Source: Pachyseris speciosa (Eukaryota; Cnidaria; Anthozoa; Scleractinia; Pachyseridae). Taken from it: a stretch of 64,000 nt of DNA. Within the stretch, counting starts at the first letter, position 1. Each line of letters starts with the position of its first letter. Position numbers and translations under genes: made by a program. Shown here piece by piece: positions 57,898 through 64,000 of this stretch. The notes under the pieces are model-generated. The model was not told where the DNA came from and searched no databases. It saw nothing but the letters and a program-made list of their open reading frames with translations. The stretch spans positions 827,501 through 891,500 of the forward strand of contig JAEMWC010000232.1 of the NCBI GenBank assembly GCA_016490735.1, read 5' to 3'.

Positions 57898-60800
57898 CTA
57901 GTAACCTTGGTGATACTTCAATAGTAAAAATGAAAATAAAAACAAGAATTGATAAAGGCAACAGTAGCACACTCTGACAATACATATGGATACAACTGGT
58001 AACCTTGGAGATACTTGAATAGTTAAAATGAAAACAACAATTATTAAAGGCAACACTAGCATACTCCGACTATACATCTGGATGCCACTGGTAACCTTGG
58101 TGATACTTGAACAGTTAAAATGAAAATGAAAAGAAGAATTGTTAAAGGCAACAGTAGCACACTCTGATGAAACATCTGGATGCCACTGGTAACCTTGGTG
58201 ATAGTTCAACAGTTATAATGAAAATGAAAACAAGAATTGTTAAAGGCAACAGTAGCACACTGCGACGAAACATCTGGATGTCACTGGTAACCTTGGTGAT
58301 ACTTGAACAGTTAAAATGAAAATGAAAAGAAGAATTGTTATAGGGAACAATAGCACACTACGACGAAACATCTGGATGCCACTGGTAACCTTGGTGATAC
58401 TTGAACAGTTAAAATGAAAATGAAAAGAAGAATTGTTATAGGGAACAATAGCACACTCCATCGATACATCTGAATGCCACTGGTAACCTTGGTGATACTT
58501 CAGCAGTTAAAATGAAAACGAAAACAAGAATTGTTAAAGGCAACAGTAGCACACTCCGACGAAACATCTGGATGCCACTGGTAACCTTGGTGATAGTTCA
58601 ACAGTTATAATGAAAATGAAAACAAGAATTGTTAAAGGCAACAGTAGCACACTCCGGCGAAACATCTGGATGCCACTGGTAACCTTGGTGATACCTCAGC
58701 AGTTTTAATGAAAATGAAAACAAGAATTGTTAAAGGCAACAGTAGCAAACTCTGATGAAACATCTGGATGTCACTGGTAACCTTGGTGATAGTTGAACAG
58801 TTATAATGAAAATGAAAACAAGAATTGTTAAAGGCAACAGTAGCACACTCCGACGAACATCTGGATGCCACTGGTAACCTTGGTGATAGTTCAACAGTTA
58901 TAATGAAAATGAAAACAAGAATTGTTAAAGGCAACAGTAGCACACTCCGGGGAAACATCGGGATGCCACTGGTAACCTTGGTGATACTTCAGCAGTTTTA
59001 ATGAAAATGAAAACAAGAATTGTTATAGGCAACAGTAGCACACTCTGACGAAACATCTGGATGCCACTGGTAACCTTGGTGATAGTTGTCAGTTATAATG
59101 AAAATGAAAACAAGAATTGTTATAGGCAACAGTAGCACACTCCCACGAAACATCTGGATGCCACTGGTAACCTTGGTGATACTTCAGCAGTTTTAATGAA
59201 AATGAAAACAAGAATTGTTATAGGCAACAGTAGCACACTCTGACGAAACATCTGGATGCCACTGGTAACCTTGGTGATAGTTGTCAGTTATAATGAAAAT
59301 GAAAACAAGAATTGTTATAGGCAACAGTAGCACACTCCCACGAAACATCTGGATGCCACTGGTAACCTTGGTGATAGTTGAACAGTTGTAATGAAAATGA
59401 AAACAAGAATTGTTAAAGGCAACAGTAACACACTCCGACGAAACATCTGGATACCACTGGTAACCTTGGTGATACTTGAGCAGTTAAAATGAAAATGCAA
59501 AAAAGAATTGTTATAGGCAAATGTAGCACACTCCGATGAAACATCTGGATGCCACTAATAACCTTGGTGATACTTGAGCAGTTAAAATGAAAATGAAAAC
59601 AAGAATTGTTATAGGCAACAATAGCACACTGCGACGAAACATCTGGATGTCACTGGTAACCTTGGTGATACTTGAACAGTTAAAATGAAAATGAAAAGAA
59701 GAATTGTTATAGGGAACAATAGCACACTCCGACGAAACATCTGGATGCCACTGGTAACCTTGGTGATAGTTGATCAGTTAAAAGGAAAATGAAAACAAGA
59801 ATTGTTAAAGGCAATAGTAGCACACTCCGACGATACATCTGAATGCCACTGGTAACCTTGGTGATACTTCAGCAGTTAAAATGAAAATGAAAACAAGAAT
59901 TGTTAAAGGCAACAAGAGGACACTCCGACGAAACATCTGGATGCCACTGGTAACCTTGGTGATAGTTGATCAGTTATAATGAAAATGAAAACAAGAATTG
60001 TTATAGGCAACAGTAGCACACTCCAACGAAACATCTGGATGCCACTGGTGACCTTGGTGATAGTTGATCAGTTTTAATGAAAATGAAAAGAAGAATTGTT
60101 AAAGGCAACAGTAGCACACTCCGACGAAACATCTGAATGCCACTGGTAACCTTTGTGATAGTTGTCAGTTACAATGAAAATGAAAACAAGAATTGTTATA
60201 GGCAACAGTAGCACACTCCGACGAAACATCTGGATACCACTGGTAACCTTGGTGATACTTGAGCAGTTAAAATGAAAATGCAAAAAAGAATTGTTATAGG
60301 CAAATGTAGCACACTCCGACGAAACATCTGGATGCCACTAATAACCTTGGTGATACTTGAGCAGTTAAAATGAAAATGAAAACAAGAATTGTTATAGGCA
60401 ACAACAGCACACTGCGACGAAACATCTGGATGTCACTGGTAACCTTGGTGATACTTGAACAGTTAAAATGAAAATGAAAAGAAGAATTGTTATAGGGAAC
60501 AATAGCACACTCCGACGAAACATCTGGATGCAACTGGTAACCTTGGTGATAGTTGATCAGTTAAAAGGAAAATGAAAACAAGAATTGTTAAAGGCAATAG
60601 TAGCACACTCCGACGATACATCTGAATGCCACTTGTAACCTAGGTGATACTTCAGCAGTTAAAATGAAAATGAAAACAAGAATTGTTAAAGGCAACAAGA
60701 GGACACTCCGACGAAACATCTGGATGCCACTGGTAACCTTGGTGATAGTTGATCAGTTTTAATGAAAATGAAAACAAGAATTGTTAAAGGCAACAGTAGC

Positions 60801-61427
60801 ACACTCCGACGAAACATCTGAATGCCACTGGTAACCTTTGTGATAGTTGTCAGTTACAATGAAAATGAAAACAAGAATTGTTATAGGCAACAGTAGCACA
60901 CTCCCACGAAACATCTGGATGCCACTGGTAACCTTGGTGATAGTTGAACAGTTGTAATGAAAATGAAAACAAGAATTGTTAAAGGCAACAGTAGCACACT
61001 CCGACGAAACATCTGGATGCCACTGGTAACCTTGGTGATACTTGAGCAGTTAAAATGAAACTAAAACAAGAATTGTTATAGGCAACAGTAGCACACTCCG
61101 ACGAAACATCTGGATGCCACTGGTAACCTTGGTGATAGTTCAACAGTTAAAGTGAAAATGAAAACAAAAATTGTTATAAGCAACAGTAGCACACTCCGAC
61201 GAAACATCTGGATGCCACTGGTAACCTTGGTGACAGTTGATCAGTTATAATGAAAATGAAAACAAGAATTGTTAAAGGCAACAGTAGCACACTCCGTCGA
61301 TACATCTGAATGCCACTGGTAACCTTGGTGATACTTGGTGATACAGTTATAATGAAAACAAGAATTGCTGAAGGCAACAGCAGCACACTCTGACAATACA
61401 TCTGGACGTTACTGGTAACCTTGGTGA
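57898..61427. repeat. 98-bp minisatellite, about 36 units, with higher-order repeat
   Basis: Units contain ACATCTGGATGCCACTGG, TAACCTTGGTGATA, AAAATGAAAACAAGAATTGT and GGCAACAGTAGCACACTC; the spacing is 96-98 bp (58087, 58185, 58283). Variant marks recur 783 bp apart (GGCAAATGTAGC, the AAAAGGAAAATG variant, GGCAACAAGAGGACACTC), so 8-unit blocks were duplicated. Minus ORFs of 60-108 residues across it are repeat artefacts. Confidence 0.93.
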
Positions 61428-61587
61428 TTCCTGAGCAATTTAGTTTGTATATTTTTCTTATTTTATGCTATTTGAGACTAGATCAATAGATTGGAAAAGA
61501 TGCAAATTGTTAACATCTTTTCCAATGTGTTGATCTAGTCTCAAATAGCATAAAATCAAATAATATACAAAATAAATTTCTCAGGAA
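61428..61587. mobile_element. Long palindrome at the array edge, MITE-like
   Basis: Arms of about 70 bp, with interruptions: TTCCTGAG...CTCAGGAA ends, TATTTTATGCTATTTGAGAC and its inverse, and a central stem GGAAAAGATG...CATCTTTTCC. No target duplication was seen. The left end grades into the last minisatellite unit. Confidence 0.6.
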
Positions 61588-64000
61588 AAAAATGCCATCT
61601 TCTCAATGGGGAGTGCATGCCCCACAGTATCTTCTACATTTCCCAAGATATTCATTTTTGCGGGACCTGAAAAAAAAATGGACATTTGTCATAAATGAAC
61701 TGCTGACTGCATTGACACCAACTAGCAACATTACATGTAAGCCATTGATGTCCAGTTACGAAACATCCCCAGAGTATTTTTTTAATGTTTAGTGTTAACC
61801 ATTTTACATACCTGAAATTGAGCTAACATGGATATTGTGTTTTCCAATTTCTGTTTGTTGTCCAGTCTTCTTTTGCACAGTCAGTTGGTCCCATTGAAGG
61901 ACTCTGGACCATAACTTCTCAGTGCCCAGTTAGCCTCCTGCAGGGAATTAATCTTGTAGGCAACAAAGCCAAAGAATCAAGAAGCTGCTCAGTATTTTGT
62001 CCTTCCATGTGTGACATTGCAAAGAGTTGAATACTGCTCAGCTCCTCCTCCAACAAAAATTCAAGATCATCATGTATCCCGATTGATCTGTAGGAAAGGA
62101 GAGGGAGTGGAGAACTGTGATACTTATAAAGAGATATAATTAATGCCTAAGGTGGGGAAATTTGATCCAGTTTTACCAAATTTCAGGCCCTAGTGTGGGA
62201 TTTTGACCAAAAATTATTTTGAAAAGTCATATGTCCTAATATGTCCGAGTTACCCCCCTCTTGTTCTTATAAACATTGATAAGTAGCAATTAAAACTTCA
62301 ATTTTATCCTGTTCTAGGAATCCCTCTTATCCCCCTCAATAAGGCCTAAGACATGAAAAATAACTTGTTTCAGGAAATGTGGGCATAATTTACAAGTGAC
62401 ATTGTGCGGATTTCGTAAAGGGAACGGGAATTACCTTTCGTTGACGGGGTCTGTTGTAGTATTTTGGTCCTCAGATAGTGAGTATTTACTCCTCTGTCGC
62501 GAAATCTGTTCCTTGGGATTTATTTTTCGTGCTACAAGAACTATTTCGCGCCACTCGCAATGGAAAGCCGCTGATCAGTGTTTTCGAGTGGAAGGTTCGC
62601 AGAAAAAAAATTGAGAATTTCTCTAAGCTTACCTTTTTGGGGCAGCTACTTGGCAGGGTTAGTAATAAGCAGCCAATGTCTTCATCCATTTCTTGTGAAA
62701 CAACCCGATGATGACACTGACATTTCATCACAGGATTCGAACTAATCGCGGCCGTGCGAGTGCTCGTTTATACGTCGGCTTGAGCTTCGCAAAGTACTGC
62801 TCAAAGATCTCCTCTTGATATAATTGCCAATCTCGTGCACGGAGAAAGGAATGCCGCAATTAATCCAAACGATGAGGCAACGATTTCATCCTCTGAAGAA
62901 GCTTTTCCTTGATACGGTTCTCCATCTATCGTCTGTAAAGCTCTTCGCCTTGAATACTCGGACAACATCCTCCGGAAAGCGTGCTGGTAGGGAATATTCC
63001 TCGAGAAATATTCCTCGGAGCCATCGACACACTTCTACGTGGCTCGGTTTTCTCAAATGACTGCGGAAACGAGACAAAGTGACTGAACGCACCTCAATCG
63101 TCAAGACTAAATTTGATACTGACATATTAATCCTATTTGATCCGTGTTCACCTCTCTTTGTTGACAGAAGTTTAATTAAGGAGTAAACCGCAATTTTAAT
63201 TAGTTCGGAAATCAAGTACTTCCAGTTTAGGCCCACTTGCGTCTCCTCATTAGCTTCTTGCAGTGTACAACAAGCATTTTTTCTGGGTAAGGAACTGAGA
63301 CTTGGGTTTTCAAATTTCATTTCAGTCTAGTACTCAGGTCTAATACCTCTATGAAAACCGTTTACATCATTGTGTTTTCTTTTGAAAACAACCTCACGTT
63401 AATTGAAGGGAAAAACTGTGACATGACTTGCGGAATGGCACAACAAAACTGTTGAAAACAAACTTGGTCAAGATTTGACCGAGAACTATTTCAGTGTTGA
63501 GCACTACTCTCCACCGGGCCTGCTTTAATATAAATATTTTACAAATGAACCCTTGAGGTGATTAAATTTCTTTTGAGTTCGATTTGACCTGCCGCCACTT
63601 GTCAGAGGAGAAACATTTCAAAATTAAGCACTACTCTCCACCGGGTACGGTTTGCTTTGGTATAAACGTTACAGTTATAAACTCTTGAGGCGGATTAGTT
63701 TGTTCCCGAATGATATTTGTAGCGCATTTTGAAGAGGGTCTGCATGGGGTTTAGTGTTTAGTGTTATTTGCCCATAATTTTTAATGTTTAATGTTAAATT
63801 GGCCAATTTTTTAATGTTTACTGTTTCTGGAGAAAATACTATTAAGTGTTTGGAAGGTTTTTCCTGAAAACCCCATGGTCTTTTAGCATTGTCAATTCTT
63901 ATCTGATCTTCGAAATTTGGTAATAAATCACTCTTGAATTTTGAGCCTGTGCTCAAAAGGGGCTGTAGAAGCTTTTAGACTCTTTTTACGACCCATGCCC
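61588..64000. other. Right end of window, unresolved
   Basis: No gene could be established. Weak minus-strand hints: a frame from about 62095 down to 61905 (SIGIHDDLEFLLEEELSSIQ) after an acceptor-like CTACAG, and a start-like frame at 62731 (MMKCQCHHRVVSQEMDEDIG) ending at a donor-like GTAAGC near 62635. Their phases do not join. A block at 62750-63050 reads like damaged coding DNA. A short direct repeat, ACTACTCTCCACCGGG, occurs at about 63503 and 63631. 63745-63830 repeats TTTAATGTT. Confidence 0.3.

Noticed and set aside
57898..61440. Regular repeat array taken for CRISPR, or a repeat protein on minus
   Set aside because: There are no spacers: the whole 98-bp unit repeats, and the host is a eukaryote. 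The minus ORFs (60-108 residues) only reflect unit length and change frame between units.

Overview
The window is metazoan DNA from a repeat-rich nuclear genome, most likely an anthozoan cnidarian and probably a stony coral. The evidence is the small phase-1 exons with GT/AG borders, a secreted PAN/EGF/TLDc gene family, BEL/Pao and Penelope-like retroelements, tRNA-derived SINEs and many MITEs. The species-group call is inference; no database search was possible.

Backbone: two tandem copies of a roughly 21 kb unit. Unit A runs from before position 1 to about 20.9 kb. Unit B starts at about 21,062, where the sequence of position 1 recurs, and ends at about 55.9 kb. Each unit carries one minus-strand gene for a secreted multidomain protein: signal peptide, PAN/apple, fibrinogen-like N-terminal segment, EGF, TLDc. 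Gene A (4813-10296, 5 exons, 395 aa) is compact. Gene B (25161-52383, 6 exons, 434 aa, one extra EGF) covers 27 kb because its introns hold a minisatellite, a twin Penelope-like insertion and a nested transposon complex. Its reading frame is nevertheless intact across all predicted splice junctions.

Centrepiece (34,100-48,300, inside one intron of gene B): a hAT-like MITE with an 8-bp target duplication was split by a 13.9 kb DNA transposon (34221-48094; 28-bp perfect terminal inverted repeats; 9-bp target duplication ACATACCTT). The transposon carries a ten-exon minus-strand gene. Its N-terminus looks like the zinc-binding/RING N-terminal part of vertebrate RAG1. Its downstream exons carry, in order, a D, a second D, a CxxC, an HxxxxH and an E, which is the layout of the RAG1 catalytic core. 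The element was itself hit by a BEL/Pao retrotransposon (38283-44359, LTRs identical by eye) within intron 5, and by a foldback element carrying a 422-bp Harbinger-like MITE next to its left end. The frame is open except for one TGA just before the putative catalytic E. Gene A preserves the empty target site, which fixes the order of events.

The rest is duplicated non-coding flank and repeats: a 106-bp satellite in opposite orientations on the two sides of gene A, a hexanucleotide microsatellite enlarged in unit B, Penelope-like fragments with hammerhead-ribozyme-like motifs, several MITEs, a 98-bp minisatellite with higher-order structure (57.9-61.4 kb), and a right end (61.6-64 kb) with only weak coding hints.
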